This document shows positions 9,613-21,026 of a stretch of DNA of 64,000 nt, piece after piece. A program made the position numbers and the translations under genes. The notes under the pieces were generated by a model. That model had not been told where the DNA came from. It ran no database searches and worked only from the letters and a program-made list of their open reading frames with translations. Source of the DNA: Kiritimatiellia bacterium (GTDB taxonomy: Bacteria > Verrucomicrobiota > Kiritimatiellia > UBA8416 > JABMPJ01); NCBI GenBank assembly GCA_030745755.1, contig JASLOA010000038.1, positions 1-64,000 of the forward strand, written 5' to 3'. Numbering within the stretch: position 1 is the first letter of the stretch; each line of letters begins with the position of its first letter.

Positions 9613-10113
9613 CTAATACACCCCCCAGGAATGGACTTCCCGGATGGCTTTCTCGACCTGGGTGCGTATCGATTCGAGACTGTCGAGGGAGGCGGATTCC
9701 TCCAGTTCGTCGATCCAGCGGGCCATGCGACGGCGATGTTCGGTTTCGTCGGGCATCACGCGCCAGGTGCGGTCTTCCCATGCGAAGTACATCAGGTCGA
9801 TGCGATAGGCGTAGGGCTTCTCGAGATCACGTAGCATGATCGAAAGCATCGGTTCGCCGCAGCCGGCGGAGACGAGTATCCCCAGGAAACGCAGTTCGGC
9901 CTCCTGGGAAGAACTGAGATCAGGGACGGCCTGCGGGTCGAAGCTGAGCCAACCCTTCTCGTGCAGCCAGACGGCGGCCTGCCAGTTGAGGCCGATGCGT
10001 TCACACAGAACCGTGGGTGAAACAGGGCCCGTACTGACCCCCGCCATAGGAAACAGTGTGGCTCTCCGTGCAGGATCATCATGTACACGTACCCGTTCAA
10101 CTTCGTAAGCCAT
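9613..10113 (-). CDS. Hypothetical protein, possible MerR-like HTH
   Basis: MAYEVERVRVHDDPARRATLFPMAGVSTGPVSPTVLCERIGLNWQAAVWLHEKGWLSFDP; directly downstream of the addAB-like pair. Confidence 0.5.
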   Translation of the reverse strand: MAYEVERVRVHDDPARRATLFPMAGVSTGPVSPTVLCERIGLNWQAAVWLHEKGWLSFDPQAVPDLSSSQEAELRFLGILVSAGCGEPMLSIMLRDLEKPYAYRIDLMYFAWEDRTWRVMPDETEHRRRMARWIDELEESASLDSLESIRTQVEKAIREVHSWGVY

Positions 10114-10262
10114 GTCAAAACCCCAGTATTTGCACGCTGCCAGACCGTCGAATTGTAGCCATTGCGGGCAGCTGTGAAAAGAAGATTTCAATAACATCAA
10201 ATGCCGTGAAGTCACCTTCATCTCTTGTTCGCAGGTGTGACCCTCCGTCTGGTCACCATGAA

Positions 10263-13200
10263 TCAGGAGACATCCACCACGCGGCCGGGACGTGTGAAGA
10301 TGAGCGCGCATGTTATCTGCTCTGGGGCAAGGGCTAGAATCCGTGAGAGCGCTTCTGCATAAATGGAGAGCTGCTCGCGGTGGCGCTCGAGTGCACTTTC
10401 TATATCGCTGTCGCTCGTGACGCGGTCACTCTTGTAATCGAGAATGGTGGCGCCCGTCGGGGTTCCGCTTGCGTCAAGCGTGATGGCGACGCGATCGAAC
10501 ACGCCGCTGACCAGACGCTCCTGGCGCACGAAATGAAAACGCTTCTCGCGCCACAGACGGGCGTTGCTGTCGGGCCTGGTCAGCGCGTTGCGTACCTCCG
10601 GTGACTCAGTGGCGCCGCGGAACTGGGTGATGGTGTCACGGGCCACGTCTGCCGAGACCGTCGTCGACGTTTCCCAGTCGGTAATGATGCTCTCAATGTC
10701 CGCATCGTCAATCCACTCAATGCGCTCGAAGAGCTCGTGTATCGCGCTACCAAAATCCAGGACATTCCTGGCTTCTTCGTCAAACAGCCAGGCGGCACGG
10801 CGCGGCGTGGTGTCGCCACCAGAGGGCTCAAGGCGCTGAAGAGGTCGCAGAGAAGACGTCGCAACAGGCGAGGGAGTGCCTTCCTGTGGCTCGCCAGAGG
10901 TCGCGTCGGGCTGAGGCGAAAGCGCGTAGTCTGTGTACCAGTCGCGGCGTCCACAGGCGTAGAGCTGAAGGGCAGGGGTGTCGGCAATCGTAATGGCTTC
11001 CTCATCGCCGGCGAGTTGCTGTTTGACAAACGCGCTGGCCGTGAAGCTCTTGGCCGTGGCGCCAGCGTAGCTGGTGACCAGGTAGAGCGCCCGCTTGGCC
11101 CGCGTGGCAGCAACGTAGAGTACGCACAGGTTCTCGAAACAGGATTCCGCATCGGCCTGCTCCACCGTCCGGGCCAGGGTCGAGTCGGCCTCGGCGACCA
11201 GGCGGTTTGGCAGTGAGAGGACCCAGTCAGGTTGCCGTGTTTGCGGATGCCGGCCCAGTAGGACGCTGCGGCGGGAATCCCGTGTGATATCGCTTCCATC
11301 CAGCTCGGGCACGATCACAATATCGAAACCGAGTCCCTTGGACTGGTGGATCGTCATGACGCGAACCGCACCCGGGGTCGGTGAGGAGGGGAGCGAATAG
11401 CTCTCGACGTAGCGACGAAAGGCGTCCGGATCACGCTCGGTGGTACGATCGAATAGGATGGCGGCCTCCACCAGGACGTCGAGGCAGTAACTGCCGTAAG
11501 CATCCAGCGGGCAGGCCGCGTCAATATAGCCACCCCATGTGCGTATGAAGGCTGCAAACCCGAGGATGTGGATCTCGGATAGTAGGGCTCTTGAAAGTGA
11601 ATCTTGGATGAGTCCTTTGCGCCGCAGGTGAAGATGGAGGGGGCTCATCTGGATATGCCGCCAGGCCAACGTGTCACCGGGGTGGACCGCGAATGCCATG
11701 AGGGCAAGGATGAGTGCCACCACGCCGTTCTCGTGCAGTGTGGCTTTTCCTTCGTGAGTGACGGGAATATCCGGGCACGCCTCTCTCAGCAGATCGACCA
11801 GGTGACGTCCTGTCTTGTTGGTCCGAACCAGGATGGCCGTTTCCAATCCGCGCCGAACCGGGTCGATCTCCCGGAGCAGTGCGGCAACCGTTGCATAGCG
11901 GTCGCCGGCTGTCGGTTTCTTCTGTCCCTCGCCACATTCGGGTTCAAGCAACATCGAGACACCGGACACTTCGCTCAAGTGTGGGGCACAATCGTGCAGA
12001 TGCCAGGTGCGTTCCCACTGCTGGTGTACTGCTGGTGGCAGGCGGTCATCCGGCAGGGCGTCGAAAAGAGCGTTCACCGTTTCGATGACGGGTGGAGCTG
12101 ATCGATAGGACGTCGCCAGCGGCATCTCGCTGATGCGCTTGCCGTAATCGGCCAGGATCTCGCCAAAGAGGTGCGGATTGCCGCCGCGCCACCCGTAGAT
12201 GGCCTGTTTGACATCTCCCACGTAGAAGAAGCTGCGGGTGTTGCTACTGTCCTGCAGCAGTTCATCGACCAGGTTGCGCAGAACCGCCCACTGCAAATCG
12301 CTTGTGTCTTGGAACTCATCCAGTAGCCAGTGGTCCAGGGCGCAATCGAGTCGGTAGTCGATGTAGAGGCGTCCCTCGGTTCCCGCCATTCGGCTCAGGC
12401 AGGCTCCCGCGTTAAAGCGGTTTGATTCGGTCAGCAGATACTGTGCATCGGCGAAGGTCATGCTGCCGGAGCGTCGCATGAGAGCGTCGTAGTGCACCTC
12501 GAACAGGTCAAGCAGGTGGTGGATGCCGGCCGTGCGGCGCAACGCTTTGCGCAGTTCGATTCCCAGCATGTGTCGAAGTACGGTCAGCAGGTTGCGGCAC
12601 ATCTCGGAGTCAAACTGGCACGTCCGCTTCCCGTATGTGACCGCCAGTTCACCACGGGCCAGTTCATCCAGTTGTGCCATGATTCGCGGCATGATCGTGC
12701 CGCGAGAGAAGACGCTGTCCCAGCGCGAGGCCGGGGTGTGGGCAGCGGCGCTGCCAACGATCTTCAGCAGCCCTTCCTCGAACTTGGCTGGCCAGTTACG
12801 GGCTGTGATCTGGTCGCTCAACTCCTGCGCCGCACGTGTAACGTTCTGTGTAGGGGTCAGCCAGGGCGATCCCTGTGGCCAGATGTGGCCTTCATCGCCC
12901 CACGCCATCGCATCGGAAAGTACCTGGTAGACGTCGCGGTAGTCCTGCACGAAGGCGTGCAGGCTGCGCTCCATGTTCTTTTCTTCTGTACCGTAGGTGG
13001 CCTGCTTGAACGCTTCGAAAAACTCGGTCTGGATGGCGTCGCTAACCGAAAGTGGATTGAAGATGCGATCCAGAACGCGCTCACGCATTTGCATGGCATC
13101 ACTGCTGTCTTGATCCAACATCTGGAAATCGGGCGGGAGCCCGAGCTCGGTGGGAAACGCCCGAAGGACGCCGACGATGAAGCTGTCCAGCGTTCCAATA

Positions 13201-13502
13201 TGCAGCCGCGGCAAGCAGTCCATAAGGGAGCGCAGGGCTGCAATGAAGGTGTCTGGATCGACGTCAGGCAGGCCGATACGCTTGCCCACCGCAGTGGCAT
13301 CCTCGGCTGAATGGGCCGCGTCGCAGAGATGAACCACGATGCGGTCGAATATTTCCCCAGCCGCCTTACGCGAGAAGGTCAGGGCAGCGATGCGATCAGG
13401 AGGGACCCCCCCCGCCAACAGGCGCACAAATCGGTCGGCAAGCTGGAAGGTCTTGCCTGAACCGGCCGAAGCCGAAATCGCCATGTGCCCAAGAGGTTTC
13501 AT
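10263..13502 (-). CDS. addA: UvrD/AddA-type helicase-nuclease
   Basis: SASAGSGKTFQLADRFVRLL Walker A, LDEFQDTSDLQW, VKQAIYGWRGG, VMTIHQSKGLGFDIVIVP, C-terminal PD-(D/E)XK (ATILDYKSDRV). Confidence 0.85.
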   Translation of the reverse strand: MKPLGHMAISASAGSGKTFQLADRFVRLLAGGVPPDRIAALTFSRKAAGEIFDRIVVHLCDAAHSAEDATAVGKRIGLPDVDPDTFIAALRSLMDCLPRLHIGTLDSFIVGVLRAFPTELGLPPDFQMLDQDSSDAMQMRERVLDRIFNPLSVSDAIQTEFFEAFKQATYGTEEKNMERSLHAFVQDYRDVYQVLSDAMAWGDEGHIWPQGSPWLTPTQNVTRAAQELSDQITARNWPAKFEEGLLKIVGSAAAHTPASRWDSVFSRGTIMPRIMAQLDELARGELAVTYGKRTCQFDSEMCRNLLTVLRHMLGIELRKALRRTAGIHHLLDLFEVHYDALMRRSGSMTFADAQYLLTESNRFNAGACLSRMAGTEGRLYIDYRLDCALDHWLLDEFQDTSDLQWAVLRNLVDELLQDSSNTRSFFYVGDVKQAIYGWRGGNPHLFGEILADYGKRISEMPLATSYRSAPPVIETVNALFDALPDDRLPPAVHQQWERTWHLHDCAPHLSEVSGVSMLLEPECGEGQKKPTAGDRYATVAALLREIDPVRRGLETAILVRTNKTGRHLVDLLREACPDIPVTHEGKATLHENGVVALILALMAFAVHPGDTLAWRHIQMSPLHLHLRRKGLIQDSLSRALLSEIHILGFAAFIRTWGGYIDAACPLDAYGSYCLDVLVEAAILFDRTTERDPDAFRRYVESYSLPSSPTPGAVRVMTIHQSKGLGFDIVIVPELDGSDITRDSRRSVLLGRHPQTRQPDWVLSLPNRLVAEADSTLARTVEQADAESCFENLCVLYVAATRAKRALYLVTSYAGATAKSFTASAFVKQQLAGDEEAITIADTPALQLYACGRRDWYTDYALSPQPDATSGEPQEGTPSPVATSSLRPLQRLEPSGGDTTPRRAAWLFDEEARNVLDFGSAIHELFERIEWIDDADIESIITDWETSTTVSADVARDTITQFRGATESPEVRNALTRPDSNARLWREKRFHFVRQERLVSGVFDRVAITLDASGTPTGATILDYKSDRVTSDSDIESALERHREQLSIYAEALSRILALAPEQITCALIFTRPGRVVDVS

Positions 13503-16264
13503 TCTTTAATCGCCGTCCATCCATCGATGCCGTCGTGGAAGAGTGATTCAAAGTCGTCGTAGGTGAGCGTCTCGGCGGGTGGCCAGAAGACGCCGTTCTG
13601 AATCTGTGTGGCAATGGCCTCGGCGGAGAAGAGTGCGGCGGATGCCAGGTCGGCATCAAATGTAGGCCAGGGCTCAAGGGCGGTTTCGGAGACGGCGCGT
13701 GGCAGGCAGAAATAGGCCGGCTCAGGCGGCTCCTCGGCATCGGTGACTCCGAGGAGTGCGTATAGCGGCAACTGCAAATCGATCCACCGTTTCTCTTTGC
13801 CCGCCACGGTCACTTGGGCGTAGTCGGGCGTATCGTCACGTAGCGAAGCCAGGTGGGCCTGGACCGGGCGCGCGGGTGTGTCGGACGTCTTGTAATCGAT
13901 GACCCGCAGCGCGCCCGTATCGCGGTGACGGTCGATCCTGTCGATCTTGCCTCTCACGGTCAGGCCGCCAAAGTCTGCTGTGAAGGCCTGTTCCGCCTCA
14001 ATAATCTCCCAGCCCTCTGCGGCCAGTGTTGCCTGGACCCGTGCCGCGGCTTCGAGTCGCTGCTGAGCAGCATGCAGCGCCATCCGAATGGGCAGGGACG
14101 GTGCGTGGCCGTACTGACGTTCAATCCAATGCTCGGCACGGGCAGTGAGGAAGTCAGCGATCAGGCGCGCGTCGGTTGAGGTGCGGAGATCCGGGTTCTC
14201 GCCCATGCGCTGGAGGGCGTCGTGGACCAGGATGCCGAAGTCGAGCGTATCCGGAGCGCGTTTAGTATCATCCTGGCTCTCCATGCGCAGCACGTACGTG
14301 AGGTAGAAGCGGAACGGGCAAGCCAGGTAACTGCGAAATGCCGTCACGGAAACGGTGCGTGGGGGCTTGAGTGGGGCCGTCAGGTTCGGGTCGAGACCGA
14401 AGCTCGTGGTGGCAGCGGGCCTGACGCGTGCGGACGAGACGTCGCTGAAGAGGTGCTGTGCACGTGTGGCAAGTTCACTGTCTTCGCATTGGAGAAGCAG
14501 GCGCGAGGGGCGGAGCGGGTCGCCGCTGTCGGACACCTTTCCGGCGATAAGCCACGTGCTACCTGACTCCTGCCGAGAAGCGATGATGCCCTGCAGGAGA
14601 AACGCATCACGCGCAAGCAGATCGGCATCGCAACGCATACCAAGCGTGGCACGCAAGGTGTCAGTCAAGAAGGGGTCGGCGGCGGAGGCGGAGGGCACGG
14701 CGCCTTCATTGACGCCGGCAATAACAAGGCGAGGGGCCGGATTCCATGCCAGCTCCAGCCACCCGTCCAGATCCATCGCCTCAATCCCGCGTTCGCGATG
14801 GTAGCCCGCTTCGCCGAGACGCCGACCCAGGAGCAAGGCGGCCGTGCGGTGCGAGAGCTCGGAGGTGGATTCGGCATCGCTCAATTCATGGATGGCCTTG
14901 TCGATCTCACGCGCCGCCCGTTCGAACTCATCATCTTCGGCCAACCCCGCCGTGATCGTCTTGTGTTCAAGAACGGCTTTTAAGAAAGAACGCAGATTCA
15001 TCGCCAGGGAGGAGCCCTTCTGCGGCAGTAGGGCGCCGAGCCAGTCGAGCGTCTGCTTTAGAGGTTGTGGTGCATCGTTGGCCGCAAGCCAGTGCCGAAC
15101 GGCGGCAAGGTCCCATGGCAGTCGTTCGTTCTGAAGATCGTCCAGCTGCCGCAGTAGGGCGGCAGCGTGCCCCTCCTCCTGGTCGTCCAGATGGGCGAGC
15201 AGGTCGGGTTGACGGAGCAGGCAGGCCAGGGAGGCATAGCTGCGGTCGGTGACAAGGTTTAGCCACGCCGTAACGAGATGATAGAGCGGATGCTCGCGTA
15301 GGGGTTTATCGGCCGGATCGAATGCGGTTCCGCCCCGCTGCTGGATGGCGGCTTGTAGATGCGGGACGAGCCCGCGGTCCGGCGTGCCAATAGCCGCGCT
15401 GTGGGCATCCTCAAGGAACAGGTCGACCGCTGTCGCGGCCTGGTCCGGTGAGGTGGCGGCTAGCTTGATGTGGGTGTCGGGGGAGGGGATGTCGATCGGG
15501 CGCTTGGTCCAGGTGGCGGGCAGAGGGCGCCCCCACGTGTCGAAGGCATCGGCAAGGGTCTCCGGCGCGGCAACAAGGATCTCGATCTGCACGTGCTCAG
15601 CCAACTGTTCCAGTACCCGTCGTGCCGGTGCAGTGGGATCGGGCACGGCGGCAACAACAATGCGGTTAATCGCATCATCGCATTCGGGGTTCTCCATTGC
15701 GGCCAGTTGCGTGCGGCAAGGGTCGTGCAACCCGCCCTGGGCAAGTGCGTCGAGATAGGCGGCCTCAAGCGTGGCGAGATCTTGCCACCGTTCAAGTTCC
15801 ACCAGGTCGTCAGCCCGTTCATGCACAAGTTCATGAATGGTGAGTCCTGCTTCGAGCAGGGCGTGACGAAGATCCTCAACCATGGACGCGAAGCGAAGCG
15901 CCCATTCGGCGTCTGTATCGGCGGGGGGAGACGGAAGCAGGCCGGTCAGTGTGGTGGGGTCGGTCGCTGAGAGCAGTGTAACCCAACAGGCCTGCACATC
16001 GAGTGATCCTGCGACGGGCAGAGATGTCGCAGAACGCAGAAGCACGGAGGGGGTGATAACCTGGCAGGATAGCAGCGCGGTGCCGGCCTCGGCACAACGG
16101 AGGGCAAGCGCATCGGTCAGGCGTCGCCCGGCCTGGCGCGTGGGGGCCAGGATGAGGGTGAAGGACAGATCAACCGGCTCGCCAGGAGGTGCCGGGATGA
16201 TGAAATCACGCACCGCTTCAACAAGGGGGCGGTCCCATCCCAGGAAATGGCGTGTCAGCGGCAT
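13499..16264 (-). CDS. addB: AddB-like protein with C-terminal PD-(D/E)XK nuclease
   Basis: SVTAFRSYLACPFRFYLTYVL, GILVHDALQRMG, ALRVIDYKTSDT; overlaps addA by 4 nt (ATGA). Confidence 0.8.
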   Translation of the reverse strand: MPLTRHFLGWDRPLVEAVRDFIIPAPPGEPVDLSFTLILAPTRQAGRRLTDALALRCAEAGTALLSCQVITPSVLLRSATSLPVAGSLDVQACWVTLLSATDPTTLTGLLPSPPADTDAEWALRFASMVEDLRHALLEAGLTIHELVHERADDLVELERWQDLATLEAAYLDALAQGGLHDPCRTQLAAMENPECDDAINRIVVAAVPDPTAPARRVLEQLAEHVQIEILVAAPETLADAFDTWGRPLPATWTKRPIDIPSPDTHIKLAATSPDQAATAVDLFLEDAHSAAIGTPDRGLVPHLQAAIQQRGGTAFDPADKPLREHPLYHLVTAWLNLVTDRSYASLACLLRQPDLLAHLDDQEEGHAAALLRQLDDLQNERLPWDLAAVRHWLAANDAPQPLKQTLDWLGALLPQKGSSLAMNLRSFLKAVLEHKTITAGLAEDDEFERAAREIDKAIHELSDAESTSELSHRTAALLLGRRLGEAGYHRERGIEAMDLDGWLELAWNPAPRLVIAGVNEGAVPSASAADPFLTDTLRATLGMRCDADLLARDAFLLQGIIASRQESGSTWLIAGKVSDSGDPLRPSRLLLQCEDSELATRAQHLFSDVSSARVRPAATTSFGLDPNLTAPLKPPRTVSVTAFRSYLACPFRFYLTYVLRMESQDDTKRAPDTLDFGILVHDALQRMGENPDLRTSTDARLIADFLTARAEHWIERQYGHAPSLPIRMALHAAQQRLEAAARVQATLAAEGWEIIEAEQAFTADFGGLTVRGKIDRIDRHRDTGALRVIDYKTSDTPARPVQAHLASLRDDTPDYAQVTVAGKEKRWIDLQLPLYALLGVTDAEEPPEPAYFCLPRAVSETALEPWPTFDADLASAALFSAEAIATQIQNGVFWPPAETLTYDDFESLFHDGIDGWTAIKE

Positions 16265-16362
16265 GTGGTGAGAATAGAGAGAGCGGCATTCAAAGGGAAG
16301 TCAAACCGTGTGCAGTGTCGTGGTGCGATGCGATACGACTACTGCTAGAAGCCCCGACTGAC

Positions 16363-16803
16363 TCAGAGAGCCAGCTTGATCTCCATGTCTGGGTAGTCAA
16401 TCGTTAAGACGAAATGATCAAGACAGTTGGCAACACCAAGCAAAGCAGGGATCTCTGTTGGAACGCATGAGATCAACATGTTCTCGAATGACGCGAATAC
16501 GTCACTGAGATCTGGCGTGAGAATACTGATGTCGAATGTATGCAGGTATACATCGGTTGCCCCTGAAACTCCAACGGTCGTCTCCGACATCACGTTGTCG
16601 CCCTGGAAGTTGTGCCCCAGATCGACGGCGAGAGATTCAGGGAAAGCGCAATGATCTGCCCCGGTGTCCACAAGCGCGTACACAACCGCCGACAGACCCG
16701 AATGCGGATTGGAGATTCTCACCGGCAGATAAGTGGAAGGCGGGCGAACAATACTGCCCGCCTGATCTGAGAAGGAGACAAAGGGATAGGTGCATTCAGG
16801 CAT
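16363..16803 (-). CDS. Retropepsin-like (clan AA) aspartic protease
   Basis: AVVYALVDTGADHCAFPESLAVDLG (DTGAD active-site motif), single domain ~146 aa. Confidence 0.75.
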   Translation of the reverse strand: MPECTYPFVSFSDQAGSIVRPPSTYLPVRISNPHSGLSAVVYALVDTGADHCAFPESLAVDLGHNFQGDNVMSETTVGVSGATDVYLHTFDISILTPDLSDVFASFENMLISCVPTEIPALLGVANCLDHFVLTIDYPDMEIKLAL

Positions 16804-16813
16804 GAGACACTTG

Positions 16814-17005
16814 TCAGAAAATGTGGGTCACGTTCTTCTTGGGCACCATAACCAAAAGGGGTTCCTTGTTGCCCAGTGCTTTTCTGGCCTTCTTCATGAC
16901 CGGCCCGATCTTTCGACCGGAAGCGACCGGTTTCATGCGCTTGTCGGCCGTAAAGGCGGCAACGCGGCTCTGCGCCGAAGGAACTGTGATTGTCAGTGGT
17001 TTCAT
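16814..17005 (-). CDS. Small basic protein directly upstream of the aspartic protease
   Basis: 63 aa MKPLTITVPSAQSRVAAFTADKRMKPVASGRKIGPVMKKARKALGNKEPLLVMVPKKNVTHIF; ~10 nt from protease start. Confidence 0.55.
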   Translation of the reverse strand: MKPLTITVPSAQSRVAAFTADKRMKPVASGRKIGPVMKKARKALGNKEPLLVMVPKKNVTHIF

Positions 17006-17189
17006 TGTAATCGCTCCTATCTACCCGTGCTCAGAACTGATCCTATGCCTCTCTTGTGGCTGAGTCCAGCATAAGCCGTACTCGTCCGTTCTAATCCGTG
17101 ATACGGCGCCCCCTATGCTTCTCCATGGAATGACATTGCTACACAGGGCTCCATAACGGACGGGGAGATCGGGGGTGGACCAAGCGACT

Positions 17190-17378
17190 TCAGAAGCTGA
17201 AACCGAGAACACGAATGGCGAAGCGGGTGGTGAGCCCGAGTAGGATCAGGCCCAGCAGCAGTGTCAACGCTAGCTGCTCGTGCGGGGTGAGGCCGAGACA
17301 GGCTTTGAAGACGGCACGTGCCTGGCCGGCGATGTCATCCCCGATACGGAGCAGGCGTTTGCGGAATCGCGAGTTCAC
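17190..17378 (-). CDS. Small single-TM protein coupled to leuS
   Basis: 62 aa from GTG overlapping the leuS stop (TCGTGAAC); one hydrophobic helix. Confidence 0.5.
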   Translation of the reverse strand: MNSRFRKRLLRIGDDIAGQARAVFKACLGLTPHEQLALTLLLGLILLGLTTRFAIRVLGFSF

Positions 17379-19882
17379 GAGACGGCGATGTTGACCAGGC
17401 GGTTGGGCACGACGATGACCTTGCGGACGGTCTTGCCCTCGATGTACTTCTGAATCGATGGGTCGGCCATGGCGGCGGCTTCAAGTTCTGACTGCGGCGC
17501 ATCTGCGGCGGCGGTGAGCCGACCGCGCACTTTGCCGTTTACCTGTACGACGAGTTCAACCGTGTCCCGGGCCAACGCCTGCTTGTCGACTGCAGGCCAG
17601 GTGGCGCGTAGCACAGAACCTTCGTGACCCAGCTCCCGCCAGATCTCTTCAGCAATGTGGGGGGCAAACGGGGACAGCAGGAGGGTCATGCTTTCGATAC
17701 TGGCGCGGAAGACGGCCTTCATGCTGTCCGAGCTGTCGCCGGTTACATGGCAGCTATCGACACTGTTGCTCAGCTCCATGATGGCGGCAATGGCGGCATT
17801 GAAGTGGAACCCGCCCTCCATGTCGTGCGTAATGTGCTCGATGGTCTCGTGCAGCTTGCGGTAAAGGTCCCGCTCAGCGGTGTCCATCGCGGAGAGGTCA
17901 CCCACCGTTGCGGGGGCGTCTTTCAGTAAGTCGTGGTGGTCGTAGACCCGTCGCCAAAAACGGCGCAGGAAGCGGGAGGCGCCCTCGATGCCCTGGTCGT
18001 TCCACTCGGCATCCTTCTCGGGCGGTCCGATGAAGAGCGTGTAGAGACGCAGCGTATCGGCCCCGTAGGACTCGATCAGCTCGTCCGGGCTGACCACGTT
18101 GTCCTTGGACTTCGACATCTTGTGGAGCTGGCCGTCCTTCTCGCTACGCTTGCAGATCATGCCCTGCGTGAAGAGCGCGTTGAAGGGTTCACGGAAACTG
18201 CAGGTCCCGGCGTCGTGAAGCACTTTCAGAATGAAACGTGAGTAGAGCAGGTGCAGTACGGCGTGTTCGATGCCGCCGATGTATTGGTCCACCGGCAACC
18301 ACTTGTCCACGTCTTCCTTGTTGTAGGCGGCGCTCTCCAGGCGTGGGTTGACGTAGCGGAGGAAATACCAGCAGGAGCAGAGCCACTGGGCCAGTGTGTC
18401 TGTCTCGCGTTGGGCCGGCTTGCCGCAGGTGGGGCAGGTGGTCGCCACAAAAGCCTCGTGGTGCGCCAGCGGGTTGCCGTGTTCGGTCTGGAAATCCACG
18501 TCATCGGGCAGCCGTACGGGAAGGTGATCATCGGGTACCGGTACGGATCCGCAGTCATCGCAATGCACGATCGGGATGGGACACCCCCAGTAGCGTTGGC
18601 GGCTGATCAGCCAGTCGCGAATGCGGAAGTTTACCGTGAAATCACCGAAGCCCTGGTCCTTGGCGTACTGGGTCATGGCCCGGATGGCTGCGCGGTTGCC
18701 CATACCGTCGAACGACTCTGAATTCACGATCGTGCCGTCCTCGACATAGGCCTCCGTCATGGTGACGGGATCAAGCGAGGCGTCTGCGTTCTGGATAACG
18801 ACCTTGATGGGAATATCGTACTGCCTGGCAAACTCGAAGTCGCGCTGGTCGTGGGCCGGAACGGCCATGACGATGCCGGTGCCGTAGTCCATCAGAACAT
18901 AGTTGGTGACCCAGAGGGGCGCTGTCTCGCCGTTGTAGGGGTTGCGCACATGGAAGCCGGTGAAAACGCCTTCCTTCTTTGTGGCATCGTCCGCCCGCTC
19001 AGCCGCCGAGGTCATGAGCTGGCGGCGCACGAAAGCCATGACGTCCTCTTCACGGTCGGTGCCGGTGACGAGTTGCTCGACGAGCGGGTGCTCAGGTGCG
19101 ATCGCCATGAAGGTGACGCCGTGGATCGTGTCCGGGCGGGTGGTGAAGATGGGGGTTTCCTCGTTGGTTTCGGCAATGCTGAAATTAACGCGCGCACCTT
19201 CAGAGCGTCCGATCCAGTTGGCCTGCATGTGACGCACCTTCTCGGGCCACTGTTCCAGCAGATCCAGGTCGTCCAGCAATGGCTGGGCGTACTCGGTGAT
19301 CTTGAAGAACCACTGCTTCAGGTTCTTCTTTACGACGGGCCGCCCGCAGCGCTCACACGTGCCGTCGGCCAGGACTTCCTCGTTGGCTAGGGTGGTGCAC
19401 AGTTCGCACCAGTTGACCGGGGCAGCCTTCTGGTAGGCCAGTCCGCGCTCATGCAGTTTGAGAAAGATCCACTGGGTCCATCGGTAATAATCGGGATGAC
19501 AGGTGGCGATTTCGCGATCCCAGTCGTATCCGACCCCCCACGAGCGGAGCTGACGCTTCATGTGGTCGATATTGCGCGTGGTCGATTCCTTGGGGTGAAT
19601 GCCGAGCTGTTTGGCGGCGTTCTCGGCGGGGAGGCCGAAGGCATCCCATCCCATGGGAGAGAGGACGTCATAGCCCTGCATGGTCTTGTAGCGCACCACT
19701 ACATCACCGATGATGTAGTTGCGCCCGTGGCCGACGTGCATGGTGCCGGACGGGTAGGGGAACATGGTCAGGCAGTAGTAGGGGTTGGTTGCCGCGGCGG
19801 TATCTGCGCGAAAGAGGTCCTTCTCGGCCCAGAACGCCTGCCAGCGGGCCTCAAGTGCCTTGGGCTCATACTTCCTATTCAT
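17375..19882 (-). CDS. leuS: Leucyl-tRNA synthetase
   Basis: [23 protein letters not shown] (HIGH region), [10 protein letters not shown] (KMSKS); start [14 protein letters not shown]. Confidence 0.97.
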   Translation of the reverse strand: MNRKYEPKALEARWQAFWAEKDLFRADTAAATNPYYCLTMFPYPSGTMHVGHGRNYIIGDVVVRYKTMQGYDVLSPMGWDAFGLPAENAAKQLGIHPKESTTRNIDHMKRQLRSWGVGYDWDREIATCHPDYYRWTQWIFLKLHERGLAYQKAAPVNWCELCTTLANEEVLADGTCERCGRPVVKKNLKQWFFKITEYAQPLLDDLDLLEQWPEKVRHMQANWIGRSEGARVNFSIAETNEETPIFTTRPDTIHGVTFMAIAPEHPLVEQLVTGTDREEDVMAFVRRQLMTSAAERADDATKKEGVFTGFHVRNPYNGETAPLWVTNYVLMDYGTGIVMAVPAHDQRDFEFARQYDIPIKVVIQNADASLDPVTMTEAYVEDGTIVNSESFDGMGNRAAIRAMTQYAKDQGFGDFTVNFRIRDWLISRQRYWGCPIPIVHCDDCGSVPVPDDHLPVRLPDDVDFQTEHGNPLAHHEAFVATTCPTCGKPAQRETDTLAQWLCSCWYFLRYVNPRLESAAYNKEDVDKWLPVDQYIGGIEHAVLHLLYSRFILKVLHDAGTCSFREPFNALFTQGMICKRSEKDGQLHKMSKSKDNVVSPDELIESYGADTLRLYTLFIGPPEKDAEWNDQGIEGASRFLRRFWRRVYDHHDLLKDAPATVGDLSAMDTAERDLYRKLHETIEHITHDMEGGFHFNAAIAAIMELSNSVDSCHVTGDSSDSMKAVFRASIESMTLLLSPFAPHIAEEIWRELGHEGSVLRATWPAVDKQALARDTVELVVQVNGKVRGRLTAAADAPQSELEAAAMADPSIQKYIEGKTVRKVIVVPNRLVNIAVS

Positions 19883-21026
19883 GCTCGACCGGCTGTCCTT
19901 TCTCCCAGTATCCCTCAAGGCGGTGGCCGGACTGGGTCATATAGGTGCCCTTGCCCCATATCTGGTCTTTGCGCCACTGGCCATGGTAGCGGTCGCCATC
20001 GCCGAAGATATACGTGCCGCGGCCGCTCAAGAGGGTGCCATCTTTCCACATCCCGAAGAGCCGTCCGCCGTTGGCGTATGTATAGACGCCCTGACCGTCC
20101 ATCTTGCCTTTGACCCATTGACCGTTGTACTGCTCGCCGTCAGGAAAGCGGTAGAGACCCGTGCCGTGCTTGAGTTCGTTGCGCCACTCGCCGATGTACG
20201 ATTCGCCATTGGGAAAGGTCAGCGTTCCGCGTCCGTGCATGCGCCCTTTGAGCCAGGTGCCCTCGTAGCGCGAGCCATCCGGGAAGAGCTTTCCACGGAC
20301 CTCGATTTCCGTACGGCCGGTGACAGGGGGAGCCGCGGATGTCGCAGCAGGTGGAGGATCGAGAGGGGGTTCCGGCCGGGGGGCGGGCTTGGGCACGTAG
20401 CTGTTGAATAGGGCTTGGGCCGCATTGCTCTTGGCCCAGTCGGCCGGTGTGGTGTCGTCATCGGCCTTGATGGTGGTGTCGGCTCCGGCCTTCAGTAGGA
20501 CGCGGATAGCCTTAACCGAGTCCTTGCGGGTGGCCCAGTGTAGTGGGGTGATGCCATCGTTTCCCTGGACGTTAACACCACCGCCCTCTTTGATCAGAAA
20601 TGCGGCGACCTCCGGGGAGTTGCCGATGGCAGCCCAATGCAGGGGCGTGTACTGCTTGGAAGACGCTGCGTTCACGTCCGCATCATGTTTCACAAGCAGG
20701 CGTGCGATGGGGAGGCTGTCACGGTTGGCGGCCCAGTGCAGGGGTGTCGATCCGTTGTCGGTCACGGCCGTCACATCGGCCTTGTGCTTGATCAGCAGCC
20801 TGGCGGCATCGGGGAAGTCATGAACGGCAGCCCAATGCAACGGGGTGGAGCCGCCCCGTGCGCGTGCCGCAATCAGGGCGTCGACATCACCATCGCGCAA
20901 CAGGGCCGACAGCCGGTCCAGATCGCCGTCCTTGATTATGTCGTGTATCTCTGCTGCCCTGACGTTTGGTGTCAGCACGCCACCAACCGCCAACACTACC
21001 AGAACGCTTATCCACTTCAGTCGCAT
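19875..21026 (-). CDS. Secreted ankyrin-repeat plus MORN-repeat protein
   Basis: Signal peptide; repeated GSTPLHWAA..; then repeated YxGxWxxGxxxGxGxxxxxNGxxY MORN units; stop overlaps leuS start. Confidence 0.88.
   Translation of the reverse strand: MRLKWISVLVVLAVGGVLTPNVRAAEIHDIIKDGDLDRLSALLRDGDVDALIAARARGGSTPLHWAAVHDFPDAARLLIKHKADVTAVTDNGSTPLHWAANRDSLPIARLLVKHDADVNAASSKQYTPLHWAAIGNSPEVAAFLIKEGGGVNVQGNDGITPLHWATRKDSVKAIRVLLKAGADTTIKADDDTTPADWAKSNAAQALFNSYVPKPAPRPEPPLDPPPAATSAAPPVTGRTEIEVRGKLFPDGSRYEGTWLKGRMHGRGTLTFPNGESYIGEWRNELKHGTGLYRFPDGEQYNGQWVKGKMDGQGVYTYANGGRLFGMWKDGTLLSGRGTYIFGDGDRYHGQWRKDQIWGKGTYMTQSGHRLEGYWEKGQPVEHE

Noticed and set aside
9478-9834. ORFs containing VIPSEVEGS / SRAKSRDL / CHSERSRGI-like peptides (here and at 5593, 26025, 31092, 35666)
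   Set aside because: These peptides are translations of the REPIN-like repeat unit; ORF extensions through them are artefacts, and gene starts were moved accordingly.
10263-16264. AddAB-like pair as a defence system
   Set aside because: Domain content (UvrD + nuclease; AddB-like + nuclease) fits housekeeping double-strand-break repair; no additional defence genes nearby.
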